From Lachnospiraceae bacterium (lineage in GTDB: Bacteria; Bacillota; Clostridia; Lachnospirales; Lachnospiraceae), in contig JAFTQM010000092.1 of NCBI GenBank assembly GCA_017462755.1, positions 1-64,000 of the forward strand: DNA of 64,000 nt. The letters run 5' to 3'. A program made the position numbers and the translations under genes. This document shows positions 42,794-52,245 of the stretch, piece by piece; position 1 is the first letter of the stretch; every line of letters begins with the position of its first letter. The notes below the pieces were generated by a model that saw only the letters and a program-made list of their open reading frames with translations, had not been told where the DNA came from and did no database searches.

Positions 42794-45337
42794 TTATTCT
42801 CCTCCCTTCTTTACCTGATAACTTCTCGCCTCTAAGGAAATACCCTCTGCATCTGCTGCGCTGTAATTGTAGTTGACATATACCTTGGTACCATCCTCAT
42901 AGGTGGTCTCCGTTACACCATCTGCAAGCACACGATGACCGGTTATGTACTGATTGAACAGATGTCCTAACTTCTCATCGTATTCCTGATACAGTGCGGC
43001 TGCCTCATCCTTCCACAGTGCATATTCCGTACCGTACAGATAAGTATAAGAGGTTTCCTGCAGTTCTACCGTAGATGCTTTCGTAAAGGTAAAGTAAAGA
43101 CCTGCACCGGTTTCTACACTCTTTAAGAAATTGTCCTCCGGATTCTCTGCCAGATTGTATGCATCTCCGGTATAATTTACCAAACCGTGCAATACCATCG
43201 AATAGAACGGAATCTGCTGATCTACAATACCATAGCTCTTGCCGCCAAGCTCCATTTCCAGAATCATATCTGCATAAGGCACTGCATATTCATTACCCTC
43301 GTAAATCATAACACCATTGCCTGCTGCCTTCATCTCTGCCAGCTTTGCCTGCTGAAGCTCCATGGTCTTTTCTCTGGTTACAACCTTCTTCGGATTGTAA
43401 TCTCCGCCCAACTGCTTTCCAAGGTCTGCGAAAGACAGATTGGACAAATCGTACTTCTTGGCTGCTCCTAAGAGCGAATCAATCAGCTTTATCGTGTAGG
43501 ATGCCTTTACCAGATTCTTCTTGGCTGTTTCATCCTCATCATGTGCGCCGAACCATACATGGTCGTACTCATAAATTTCTGCCAGCTCCTTGGTTACATA
43601 CTTTGCAGAATCGCGGTTTGCAGAGAAGCCGTCAAACAAGGTATTCTCATGCACAAACTCTACAAATGCTTCCAAATAAAGCTCTACGCCTGCTTCCTTT
43701 GCTGCGCTTACTAACTTTTTGAACGTCTTTTTGCCGCCCAGCTCGGAAATCAAATCCACATCCGTTGCTACGGCATGATGTACACCGTCATTGAACCAGC
43801 CCACATACGTCATGTTCATGGTCGTAAGACCTGCCGCCACCAGCTCCTTCATCATTGCCGCTGCTTCCTCGTAGGTCGTCAACGCTCTAGATACCGTTAC
43901 CGGGAAGCCCAAACGGTTCTCTACGGTTTCGATTGCTCCCACCAGCTCTACGGTAATCGGTGTCTGCGTATCGGTGTTCTTATCTAACTCCGGATACTTC
44001 GCCATCAGATACTCCCGGTAGGTCGCTGCCATATCACTATAGCTGTCACTGTTGATAAAACGATATCTCTGAGAAAGTGTTTCTGCCGGCAGCTGCTTTT
44101 CGTATACCACTACCGCCTTATCCGACTTTGCGGATACGTCCATGCTTTCTCCGTGAATTACCGTATAGCCTGCATTCGCATAATTGAAGGTGTGATATCT
44201 TCCGGATACATCTGCTTCAATCGCCGCATATGCACTGCCCTCTTCCAGCATACACAGGAACGAGGAACCATTGTTACAAATACCAAACAACGGGAATGCC
44301 GACTTGGTTTCATTGATAATAGCCTCTCTGGTCAGACCGTAATCCCAGCCATACATATTGCTGTAGTAATTGTTCTGAGATGCCTTACCATTATTGAAAT
44401 TGATGATTCCGCCATTGCCGTCCGGTACTAAGATATATCCCTCATCCGTCGCGCTTCCTGCACCAAAGTACGGCAGCATCTTAATCATGGTAATCGGATT
44501 ATCCGACTTGTACTGTACCTCCTCAAGCGGTACGCTGACTACAAAATCTGCGCCATCCAGCTTATATACGATGGAAACATCGAATACCGGCTTATCCTGC
44601 GTGTTGGTTATCGCATATCTTGCAGCATCCAGTTCGTAATCCTCCTGCGTATATCCTACTTCTGCAAAATATCCTTCGATTTTTACCTTCAGATATTCCT
44701 GTAAGCCGTCACGCAGTACATAGACACATTCGGTTTCCAAATCCGGGTACATCTCCAACAATTCGCTCTTGTTGTCGGTCGAACGCAGATTGTTGATATC
44801 ATACTTACGATAATATTCGTCAATCTGTCTCTTGCCCTTCTTCTCCATTTTCTCGTAGAATTCCATCATTCTGGATTCCGGCACTGCGGTCGGCATCAGA
44901 TATACTCTCTCGATATTACCGATGGAATACTTTACCTTCAGACCATCCTCTAACTCTTCAATCTCATACAGACCGTTTTCGATGCTGTAATTAAAATTGT
45001 TATATGTGGTGGTTACACCGGTCGAAGTACTATACTGAATCATCAGCGTAGACTGCAGACCACCCTTGGCAGCGGTATTTGCAATCGTTTCACCGGACAA
45101 ATCCTGCGGATTGGAATACCACAGCTTACCTGTCTCCTTTTCCTCCAGCGAGAACTGTGTCGTCTCCGGGTCCAGTGTCAGCTTCAGATACTCATTTTCC
45201 AGTGTGTATTCTTTTTTATCCTCTACATAACCGTAGATGGTAACGCTTTCCTCCTCTGCTTCTGCTTCTCCGCAACCGGTTACACCGAAAGTAAGAGCTG
45301 CAGCAAGGAGGAGATATGTTAACTTTTTCTTAATCAT
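42794..45337 (-). CDS. DUF5696-family lipoprotein
   Basis: An 847-residue lipoprotein with lipobox VTGC (Cys22). The N-terminal part (about 40-300) is beta-rich (YLKLTLDPETTQFSLEEKET), reminiscent of the beta-supersandwich of galactose-mutarotase-like or GH-type enzymes. The middle and C-terminal regions (about 440-760) look like a TIM-barrel glycoside-hydrolase fold (AAGLTTMNMTYVGWFNDGVH, AGVELYLEAFVEFVHENT, LSFADLGKQLGGDYNP). From memory this corresponds to DUF5696, a family without an assigned activity. Acidic residues near these barrel strands could be catalytic, but I cannot align them to a known clan. It sits between importer 1 and the Yip1 gene. It is either an enzyme or a glycan-binding protein. 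Confidence 0.8.
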   Translation of the reverse strand: MIKKKLTYLLLAAALTFGVTGCGEAEAEEESVTIYGYVEDKKEYTLENEYLKLTLDPETTQFSLEEKETGKLWYSNPQDLSGETIANTAAKGGLQSTLMIQYSTSTGVTTTYNNFNYSIENGLYEIEELEDGLKVKYSIGNIERVYLMPTAVPESRMMEFYEKMEKKGKRQIDEYYRKYDINNLRSTDNKSELLEMYPDLETECVYVLRDGLQEYLKVKIEGYFAEVGYTQEDYELDAARYAITNTQDKPVFDVSIVYKLDGADFVVSVPLEEVQYKSDNPITMIKMLPYFGAGSATDEGYILVPDGNGGIINFNNGKASQNNYYSNMYGWDYGLTREAIINETKSAFPLFGICNNGSSFLCMLEEGSAYAAIEADVSGRYHTFNYANAGYTVIHGESMDVSAKSDKAVVVYEKQLPAETLSQRYRFINSDSYSDMAATYREYLMAKYPELDKNTDTQTPITVELVGAIETVENRLGFPVTVSRALTTYEEAAAMMKELVAAGLTTMNMTYVGWFNDGVHHAVATDVDLISELGGKKTFKKLVSAAKEAGVELYLEAFVEFVHENTLFDGFSANRDSAKYVTKELAEIYEYDHVWFGAHDEDETAKKNLVKASYTIKLIDSLLGAAKKYDLSNLSFADLGKQLGGDYNPKKVVTREKTMELQQAKLAEMKAAGNGVMIYEGNEYAVPYADMILEMELGGKSYGIVDQQIPFYSMVLHGLVNYTGDAYNLAENPEDNFLKSVETGAGLYFTFTKASTVELQETSYTYLYGTEYALWKDEAAALYQEYDEKLGHLFNQYITGHRVLADGVTETTYEDGTKVYVNYNYSAADAEGISLEARSYQVKKGGE

Positions 45338-45350
45338 GACTGCCTCCTTC

Positions 45351-46013
45351 TTAGTAGAATCGGAATGCTATTTCCTTATACAGGGAAATAAAATATGCAA
45401 AACCATCGGAAATCAAGCTGAAGAACAGCAGGATAATGAAGATGATAACCAGCATACCCACTGCGGTAGCGATAGCTGCCAACAATGCCTTTCCCAAAGT
45501 GTAATCATGAATCATCATCATTGCACAAAGCATCAGCAGACCGCACCAGATGTAGGTGAAGCTATTCAGATAGCTCCAGAACACACCTTCCTCCAAGGTT
45601 ACGATATTACTCAGGAAAATCATCGGAAGCTGAAGCAACACATACGGTGCGAGCGAATAACATACACCCATATAAATATTTTTCAGCGTTCCTTTTCCGT
45701 CAAACAATGTAGTCAGACACCAGTTGGATACACAGCCGATTGCCAGCGGTATCACTGCTTCTGCCAGACACATTAAAATGTTGAACTCTTCTGGTATGTA
45801 CAGGATAAACATAAAGTTCGTAAACTGTACCTTCCATACCTTGATTAACAGCATCAGCACCAAAATGGTATTCGCTGCTGCCATCGAACCTCTCTTCTCA
45901 TGAATCAGGTCCCAAAATCCATCAAAAGGATGTACGATGAGATGAAGAGAATATTTCAGGGATTTGCCCCACTGAGCCAAACTTGCTTTGTTTATCTTTT
46001 CTGCAATTTTCAC
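45351..46013 (-). CDS. Yip1-family membrane protein
   Basis: A 220-residue protein with about five hydrophobic helices (about residues 45-215) and a short cytoplasmic N-terminus, matching the Yip1 domain fold. GKSLKYSLHLIVHPFDGFWD and LIHEKRGSMAAANTILVL are typical of bacterial Yip1 proteins, which often sit beside sugar transporters in Firmicutes. Function is unknown. The GTG start at 46013 overlaps the stop of the NHL protein gene by three bases, so translation is coupled. The start is preceded by AAGAAGGAGGCG. Its tight packing between the NHL and DUF5696 genes suggests that the three proteins act together at the membrane. Confidence 0.82.
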   Translation of the reverse strand: MKIAEKINKASLAQWGKSLKYSLHLIVHPFDGFWDLIHEKRGSMAAANTILVLMLLIKVWKVQFTNFMFILYIPEEFNILMCLAEAVIPLAIGCVSNWCLTTLFDGKGTLKNIYMGVCYSLAPYVLLQLPMIFLSNIVTLEEGVFWSYLNSFTYIWCGLLMLCAMMMIHDYTLGKALLAAIATAVGMLVIIFIILLFFSLISDGFAYFISLYKEIAFRFY

Positions 46014-47497
46014 TCCTCCATCGCCTCCTTCTTGATTTTCTTTATCTTTTTAATACCCCAATTAAGAACCAGCGCACCGATTAACACTACCATAAAAATA
46101 CCGATGTGCTCTTCAATCCACTCTTTTCTCCAAAGCTTATATGCCTTAGAATAATTCTCTGCATCGTATTTTGCTTCGAAATATTCCATTGCCTCCTCGT
46201 AACGCTCCTGACGAAGCAATGCACGGCCGATGCCGATGTAAGCCAAATCATAGTTACCGTTTACACGGATTACCTGCCGCCAGTACTCTGCGGACAAATC
46301 GTAATCACCCATCTTGTAGGCTGCCAGCGCTTCGTTAATCAATGTACCGTACTCGGTCAGCTTAAACCGGGTCAGACTGCCCGCTCTCTGGTCCAGTACA
46401 TACAGGTCATAGCCGATGTGATCCAGTGCAATCGGATACAGGAAGGTTCCCGCTGCATTACCGATACCGCCGAATGCGTATAAGAGATTTCCCTGTGAAT
46501 CGTAACCAAACAATCTGCCGCGGACACGGTCTACTACATAGTAGGTGTCGTTTTCCAGTGCCGTAATATCCACCATCTTGGACGGACCGCTGACACCACT
46601 GGCATTGCCCCAGGTAATATCACCAATCGGAGGATAGTTACCATTCTTTATCAGAATATCCGTACCCATCGAATTCAACTTACGAATCGGCTTTGCTGAA
46701 TCACCAAGCAAATCCCATTCATCGAATACCGATGTCGTTACATAGATGAAACCATCCTTATCCAATGCAATGTTGTTGTACTCTGTCGGTACGAACTGCT
46801 CCATCTGCGCTCTCTGTGCCTGCGTCGATAACTTCTTCCAGATGTAATCAATCATCGAGAAGGTTACTTCGTTGGCACCGATGTAACCGATAAATCTGCC
46901 ATCCGGGGAATACTGCATTACACCCTTGTTGACATTCTTTGCAATCGTCAGAATACGTCCCGCCGGGTCTACGACTGCCTTCGTCGGAAGAAATTCCTGC
47001 GAAGCATCGTAGGTTTCATCCACCGGCTTTACAATCTCCTGCACCAGCTTCAAATCCTTGTCAATCTGTACGATACGATTGTTGTTCGTATCACAGATGT
47101 ACATATCTCCATTTTCTCTTACATAGATATCGTTCGGTGCATCAAAGGAATCCTCTGCGCCATTGTTGGAAAAGGTCTTAATCTCTTTTTCCAGAGAAAT
47201 GCTTCTGTCCTCCTCCACTTTCAGCACCACGATACGGTTGTTGCCGGTATCTACGATGTAAATCTTATTTTCCGTCGTAAACATACCCTGCGGATTGTTG
47301 AAATTACCAATTCCGTAATCAATACCCATGACAACCTTTTCTGCGGTATACGCATCCGGAGATTCTCTCTGCTCTCCGAAATAATCGTACACATAGGTAT
47401 AATAGTTCGCCTCTGCCTTTGTCTCTACTGCCGGAGTAAGAAGGAACATCACGAGCAGCAGACAAAGAATTCTGCGAATTATCTGCATTTTTTTCAT
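46010..47497 (-). CDS. Membrane-anchored NHL-repeat (beta-propeller) protein with TPR region
   Basis: A 495-residue protein with a signal peptide (about 1-29), NHL-type beta-propeller repeats (about 55-390), a TPR-like segment (about 395-460) and a C-terminal transmembrane helix (about 466-486) followed by a basic tail. Propeller signatures include IYIVDTGNNRIVVL, MYICDTNNNRIVQI and YVVDRVRGRLFGYD; the TPR region has LSAEYWRQVIRVNGNYDLAY and LLRQERYEEAMEYF. NHL propellers bind proteins, sugars or RNA; here the propeller would face outside. The ATG at 47497 follows AAGGAGGGGG. It lies 13 bases after the MalG-type gene of importer 2 and overlaps the Yip1 gene. Confidence 0.85.
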   Translation of the reverse strand: MKKMQIIRRILCLLLVMFLLTPAVETKAEANYYTYVYDYFGEQRESPDAYTAEKVVMGIDYGIGNFNNPQGMFTTENKIYIVDTGNNRIVVLKVEEDRSISLEKEIKTFSNNGAEDSFDAPNDIYVRENGDMYICDTNNNRIVQIDKDLKLVQEIVKPVDETYDASQEFLPTKAVVDPAGRILTIAKNVNKGVMQYSPDGRFIGYIGANEVTFSMIDYIWKKLSTQAQRAQMEQFVPTEYNNIALDKDGFIYVTTSVFDEWDLLGDSAKPIRKLNSMGTDILIKNGNYPPIGDITWGNASGVSGPSKMVDITALENDTYYVVDRVRGRLFGYDSQGNLLYAFGGIGNAAGTFLYPIALDHIGYDLYVLDQRAGSLTRFKLTEYGTLINEALAAYKMGDYDLSAEYWRQVIRVNGNYDLAYIGIGRALLRQERYEEAMEYFEAKYDAENYSKAYKLWRKEWIEEHIGIFMVVLIGALVLNWGIKKIKKIKKEAMEE

Positions 47498-47510
47498 GCT
47501 CTCCCCCTCC

Positions 47511-48368
47511 TTAATCCTTAATACCGGAACTAGCCATTGTTTCCAGAATGTTGCTCTGCGACAGCACAAAGGTCAGAATCGGTACAATCATCATGAATAA
47601 TGTTACCGCGGAACCTACACCGGCTCTCGATACACCACCGTTGATAATCTGCTGCAATGCATATGGCAGTGTCTTCAATTCCTCAGAGTAAATGTAGTTC
47701 GATGCCTTGGTATTCCACAGGTTCTGTACCGAGAAAATAATCAGGGTCAGCCATGCCGGCTTTACCATCGGCATTACAATCTTACTGTAAATCGTCCACT
47801 GCTTTGCACCGTCGATTTTTGCTGCCTCAATCAGCGCATCCGGAATACCCTCCATGAACTGCTTCATTAAGAAGAGTCCCATCGGAGATGCAAATGCCGG
47901 AATGACTACTGCCAGATAGGTATCTACCCAGCCAAGGTTTGTCATAACGAGGTAGTTCGGGATACCAAGTACATATCCGGAGAACATCAGGGCGGTTACT
48001 ACCAGATTAAAGAAGGTCTTTCCACCCGGAAAATCATACTTCGCCAATACATACGCACCCATCGACGCTACCAGCAAATGACCTGCGGTTCCTACAAAAG
48101 TAATAAATACTGTGTTAAATATGTATCTGGAAAACGGTACCCAGGATTTTCCCATGATAACAAACAAGTCCTGGAAGTTATCCATCGTCGGGTTCTGTAC
48201 AAAGAACTTCGGCGGATACAGATAGATTTCATCAAGCGGCTTAAATGCACTGTTAATCGCATAGACTAACGGCAATGCCATAAATATACCGAAAAAGATC
48301 AACAACAGGTAGATACCGATATCGCCACCTCTGGACCTGTTCGGTTTTCTTCTTTTCAACTTTTTCAT
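47511..48368 (-). CDS. CUT1 sugar ABC transporter permease (MalG type), system 2
   Basis: A 285-residue membrane protein with six helices. It has the MalG-type start GIYLLLIFFGIFMALPLVYA, the EAA motif PDALIEAAKIDGAKQWTIYS, and the common C-terminus MASSGIKD. It pairs with the MalF-type protein encoded upstream at 48400-49335. The ATG at 48368 is preceded by GGTGAGGAGACC. It is a second complete permease pair in the same transcription unit and is no closer to system 1 by eye than to other family members, so the two importers probably handle different ligands. Confidence 0.92.
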   Translation of the reverse strand: MKKLKRRKPNRSRGGDIGIYLLLIFFGIFMALPLVYAINSAFKPLDEIYLYPPKFFVQNPTMDNFQDLFVIMGKSWVPFSRYIFNTVFITFVGTAGHLLVASMGAYVLAKYDFPGGKTFFNLVVTALMFSGYVLGIPNYLVMTNLGWVDTYLAVVIPAFASPMGLFLMKQFMEGIPDALIEAAKIDGAKQWTIYSKIVMPMVKPAWLTLIIFSVQNLWNTKASNYIYSEELKTLPYALQQIINGGVSRAGVGSAVTLFMMIVPILTFVLSQSNILETMASSGIKD

Positions 48369-48399
48369 GTCGGTCTCCTCACCTTTCCCCTGGCTGTTA

Positions 48400-49335
48400 T
48401 CAGGTACCTACTTTTCTCAGCAATGACTGTATTGCCTTGTTGCAGAGAATCATTACAAGGAAAAGCACTGTCGCAATCGCGGATGCATAACCCATTTCGA
48501 ACCGGACAGAACCGTAGTCAAAAAGGTGGGTTACTACTGTACGCGCTGCATAGTCGGTACTTGGGAAACCGGCGAGTGCCATTGTTACTTCACATACACC
48601 AAAGGACTGGGTAATCGCCATAACCGCACCGAACATAAGCATCGGCTTCATATTTGGTAAGGTAATGTACCAAAGCTCCTGCCAACGGTTCTTGATACCA
48701 TCCACATAACCTGCCTCGAACTGTGCCTGATCGACACCCTGCAGACCGGCTACGAAGGAAAGGAATCCGGTACCGAGACTCATCCAGAGGATAACCAACA
48801 GGATGACCGGCATCATGTATTCCGGGTCGGTCAGCCAGAGAATCGGCTCATTAATCAGATTCAGCTTCATCAGGAATGCGTTTACATAACCATACGCATC
48901 ACCGGAGAACATGATTGCCCAAATCAGATATACCTGACCGGAAATCGTCGGTGCATAGAAAATCAATACCGCAAATGCTCTGATGTAACGCGGCAGCTCG
49001 TTGATAAACCAAGCAAACAGGAACGATGCCAGATAACCAATCGGACCGGTAATCGCCGCAATCAGGAAGGTGTTCGTAACAGAAGTCATAAATACGTCAT
49101 CTGCCAGGAACAGATTGATATAGTTCTGGAGACCGATAAATTCCGGCTCCTCCAATACATTGTAGTATGTAAAGCTGTAGTAAATCGACATTACTACCGG
49201 TACGATATTAAACATGGTGAAAAGAACAGCGTACGGTAATAAGAACAGATAACAGCTCTTTGAGCGCTTTGCCTTATATAAAGCAATCGAGAAATTCTTC
49301 TTCTTTTTGTTGATATACTTCTTTAAAATCGACAC
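48400..49335 (-). CDS. CUT1 sugar ABC transporter permease (MalF type), system 2
   Basis: A 311-residue membrane protein starting at GTG after GGGGGAAAGAG. A basic N-terminus leads into SCYLFLLPYAVLFTMFNIVP, the first of about six helices. The EAA loop is QAQFEAGYVDGIKNRWQELW. It forms importer 2 with the downstream MalG-type permease and receives ligand from the large anchored binding protein encoded 15 bases upstream. By sequence character (LWMSLGTGFLSFVAGLQGVD) it resembles permeases found with unusually large binding proteins in clostridia and Paenibacillus, an impression rather than a measured similarity. Confidence 0.92.
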   Translation of the reverse strand: MSILKKYINKKKKNFSIALYKAKRSKSCYLFLLPYAVLFTMFNIVPVVMSIYYSFTYYNVLEEPEFIGLQNYINLFLADDVFMTSVTNTFLIAAITGPIGYLASFLFAWFINELPRYIRAFAVLIFYAPTISGQVYLIWAIMFSGDAYGYVNAFLMKLNLINEPILWLTDPEYMMPVILLVILWMSLGTGFLSFVAGLQGVDQAQFEAGYVDGIKNRWQELWYITLPNMKPMLMFGAVMAITQSFGVCEVTMALAGFPSTDYAARTVVTHLFDYGSVRFEMGYASAIATVLFLVMILCNKAIQSLLRKVGT

Positions 49336-49350
49336 TCTCTTTCCCCCTTT

Positions 49351-52245
49351 CTAGTTTTCCAAACCGAACTCTTTACGCTTCTTGTAGAGCTCTTCGTTGA
49401 TGGTTCTTGCGTAATCAAGCAAGGTCTCACGCGGGTCATCATTCTGGGTAACTACCTTACGAATCGCATTTACGATATGTCTGGTCGTATAGTAGCTTCC
49501 GGCAACCTCCGGTGTACCCTTGGTCCATGCCCACTGCTCCTTCAGTACTGCCATCTCGCTGCTGCTCCATGCCAGACCCTCAAAGGCTTTCACGTTTGCG
49601 GTTGCATATCTTGCAGAAGCACCCATAACGCTCTCAAGCTCTCTACCAAAACGAATCTGGGTTTCCGAATCGGACCACCACTTCATAAATTCCCATGCAA
49701 GCTCCTTGTTGTTCGAATTCTGAAGCATCATCGAACAGGTACCCCAGGAATTACCGGAGCGGTCAATCGAACCATCCTCTTTCTCGGTACCCGGCAACAA
49801 TGTGAAATCCCACAAACCACGAATCTCCGGTGCGAATACTACCAGTGTGTTGTACATCGCATAAGAGCTGATACCTAACGGCATTTCACCCGAACGGAAA
49901 CGGTTTACGAAATTGTACTGTGTCGGCAGCTTGTAGTGAGTGAAGAAACGAGTATGCATCTCAAATGCTGCTACGCCGGCTTCTTCGTCGATAATTGTCG
50001 TCTTGCCGTTTTCACTGTACAGTGTTCCGCCGTTCTGATACAGAATATCCTGGAAATTCGTCAAATCCGGTGCCACGGTGCTGTTGTATACACTCGGAAT
50101 GGCTACCGTCATGTTGTTCTGCTGAATAATCGGCATGATGTTAATCAAATCCTGCCATGTCTGCGGAATCTCTAAGCCAAGCTCCTCCATGATATCCTTA
50201 CGATAGAAGAGTACATTGTAGTTCTGTGTCTCCGGAATCGCATACACACCACCGTTGAACTTGTATGCTTCATAAGCACTTTCGTAGTAATCACCAAGCA
50301 CCTCATCCAAATCCTCGAACTGTGTCAAATCCACCGATGCATTACGCAATGCATAGTTGACCGGCTCACCCTGTCCTACGGATAATGCCACATCCGGACC
50401 GGTGCCTGCTACCGTCGCCGGAAGCAGTGTCGCTGCATCTACCAGCTTTACATTGACGCTGATACCGGTCTGCGGAGTAAAGGTATCGTCAATCATTGTC
50501 TTTAAAATCGTACTCTGGTCACGACCGGAAAGCATCCATACCGTCAATGCCTCGTCCTCGTCGTATACATTACCCAAGGAATTGTAATCCTCGGTAAAAG
50601 AAGAAATGAAGGAACGCAGCTCATGTCCTGCCTTCATAAAGAAGGTTTCCTTGCTCTCTTCTACTTCCTTGCCCGCTGCACTCACTACGATGTAGTCGAT
50701 ATCCAGCGGAGCCTCACTCAGTGTCAGAATCGAAGTACCGAGCGAGCTGACATTGTTCTTAAAGTTTTCCATCGTTGCCGGAATCTTCTCCGGATTCTTT
50801 ACAAATCGCTCCAGCTGTACTGCCAGCGTCTGTGCTGCTGCAATCTGGGAAGCCTTCTGTCCGGAGTAAGCTACTACCTCATCCACGATGCGGTACAAAC
50901 GCTTGCTCTCCAGATTCATTGCTGCAATTACCTCCGGATAAATCGTTGCAATCTGATAATCACGGAACTCATCCGGGTCGGTACCGGTCAGTACGAGAAT
51001 CTTACGATACATTGCATTCAGACGGAATACACTGTCCTCTAATTCATTCAAAATACCACCAAGCTCACCCAGTGTTACCTCAAGGCGAATCTTATGTGTA
51101 CCGGCAGTCAGTGCAAACTGGTACGGAGTACCATTCTCGTCTGACAGCGTCATCACATCCCATGCATTGTTATACTGGAATGCAATCGCAGATACTTCTT
51201 TAAATGGAATTTCGCCGTCAATGTAAAGCGCACGGTTCGATACGAAGCCTCGCTGATAGTTCTGACGTCCCTTGATGGACAGCTCATACATACCATCCTC
51301 CGGAACCGTAATCTCCCATTCAATCCACTGTCCGGATACCTTCCACGCCTGACCGCCAATCATATTCAGCTTAATCTTTGCTGCGCTGTACGGCTCTGTG
51401 GTCGAGGAAGAACGGTCATAGGTTGCATACAGAGAAGGTGACGAACGCACGATAGAAGCCTCGCCCTGTACCTTCTTCTGATATTCCTTGTCTGTATTCT
51501 GGAAGCTTGCAGTATCCACGGAAGCCAGATACTCTTCATAGCTCTTCTGCTCCTCTACGCTGCATACCACCAGCTTACGAATTGCCATCGGTTCATTTAC
51601 ACAATCTAACGTAATCGTATTCTGTCCTGCTTCAAAATAATACTGATACGGCTCCGTATAATAGCCCATATAATCCTTAAAGTAAGCACTCTGCCACTCT
51701 GCAAGCTCTACCTGCGTCGGACGGATTTCGTTGCCCTGATTATCCATGGTAACTGCATTCTTGTCGCCCCATACGCGGGAGAATGCCAGCGCATCCGAGC
51801 CGGTAAACGGAAGCTCACCGTTAATCAGGAAGCTTCTCTCAATCTCTACTCCACGGGAGTCCATCGGATAATACTCAATGTACATATTGTACATACCGGT
51901 TTCCGGAATGTTGATATTCCAGCTGACCATGCTCTCATCCTCGGTAATGAGAACCTTCTCTTCTCCCTCGTAGTTATTTTCTACCCGGACCTTTGTAGCA
52001 TCCGTATAATCGAATAACGGTACCTCTACCTCTGCATCCGGCTTAGCTGCATTGGCGTAAGTCTGCAAATACTTCGTATAAGTACCTTCTCGGCTTACTC
52101 CTTCCACATCGCTGTCCAGATCATATCCGGCATACTTCTCATGGTAATCATCTGTCTGATTCATTTTGCGATAAATCACAAAAGCCGCAATTATTGCTAT
52201 GACGATGACTGAAATCAGGATAATTTTTTTCTTTTTCCCAGGCAT
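49351..52245 (-). CDS. Large membrane-anchored solute-binding protein with duplicated N-terminal carbohydrate-binding-like modules
   Basis: A 964-residue exported protein anchored by one N-terminal helix (about 8-24); there is no lipobox. Two beta-sandwich-like modules (about 75-230 and 255-395) share the pattern W.I..PE.GMY and INGELPF/IDGEIPF, so they arose by duplication. A helical spacer (about 400-510) follows, then an extracellular solute-binding domain family 1 (about 565-964, with GTGPDVALSVGQGEPVNYAL and YNVLFYRKDIMEELGLEIPQ). Ordinary binding proteins are about 400-500 residues. It is the first gene of the operon and would feed permease pair 2. The ATG at 52245 follows AGGGG; the frame extends 13 codons upstream. 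Confidence 0.88.
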   Translation of the reverse strand: MPGKKKKIILISVIVIAIIAAFVIYRKMNQTDDYHEKYAGYDLDSDVEGVSREGTYTKYLQTYANAAKPDAEVEVPLFDYTDATKVRVENNYEGEEKVLITEDESMVSWNINIPETGMYNMYIEYYPMDSRGVEIERSFLINGELPFTGSDALAFSRVWGDKNAVTMDNQGNEIRPTQVELAEWQSAYFKDYMGYYTEPYQYYFEAGQNTITLDCVNEPMAIRKLVVCSVEEQKSYEEYLASVDTASFQNTDKEYQKKVQGEASIVRSSPSLYATYDRSSSTTEPYSAAKIKLNMIGGQAWKVSGQWIEWEITVPEDGMYELSIKGRQNYQRGFVSNRALYIDGEIPFKEVSAIAFQYNNAWDVMTLSDENGTPYQFALTAGTHKIRLEVTLGELGGILNELEDSVFRLNAMYRKILVLTGTDPDEFRDYQIATIYPEVIAAMNLESKRLYRIVDEVVAYSGQKASQIAAAQTLAVQLERFVKNPEKIPATMENFKNNVSSLGTSILTLSEAPLDIDYIVVSAAGKEVEESKETFFMKAGHELRSFISSFTEDYNSLGNVYDEDEALTVWMLSGRDQSTILKTMIDDTFTPQTGISVNVKLVDAATLLPATVAGTGPDVALSVGQGEPVNYALRNASVDLTQFEDLDEVLGDYYESAYEAYKFNGGVYAIPETQNYNVLFYRKDIMEELGLEIPQTWQDLINIMPIIQQNNMTVAIPSVYNSTVAPDLTNFQDILYQNGGTLYSENGKTTIIDEEAGVAAFEMHTRFFTHYKLPTQYNFVNRFRSGEMPLGISSYAMYNTLVVFAPEIRGLWDFTLLPGTEKEDGSIDRSGNSWGTCSMMLQNSNNKELAWEFMKWWSDSETQIRFGRELESVMGASARYATANVKAFEGLAWSSSEMAVLKEQWAWTKGTPEVAGSYYTTRHIVNAIRKVVTQNDDPRETLLDYARTINEELYKKRKEFGLEN

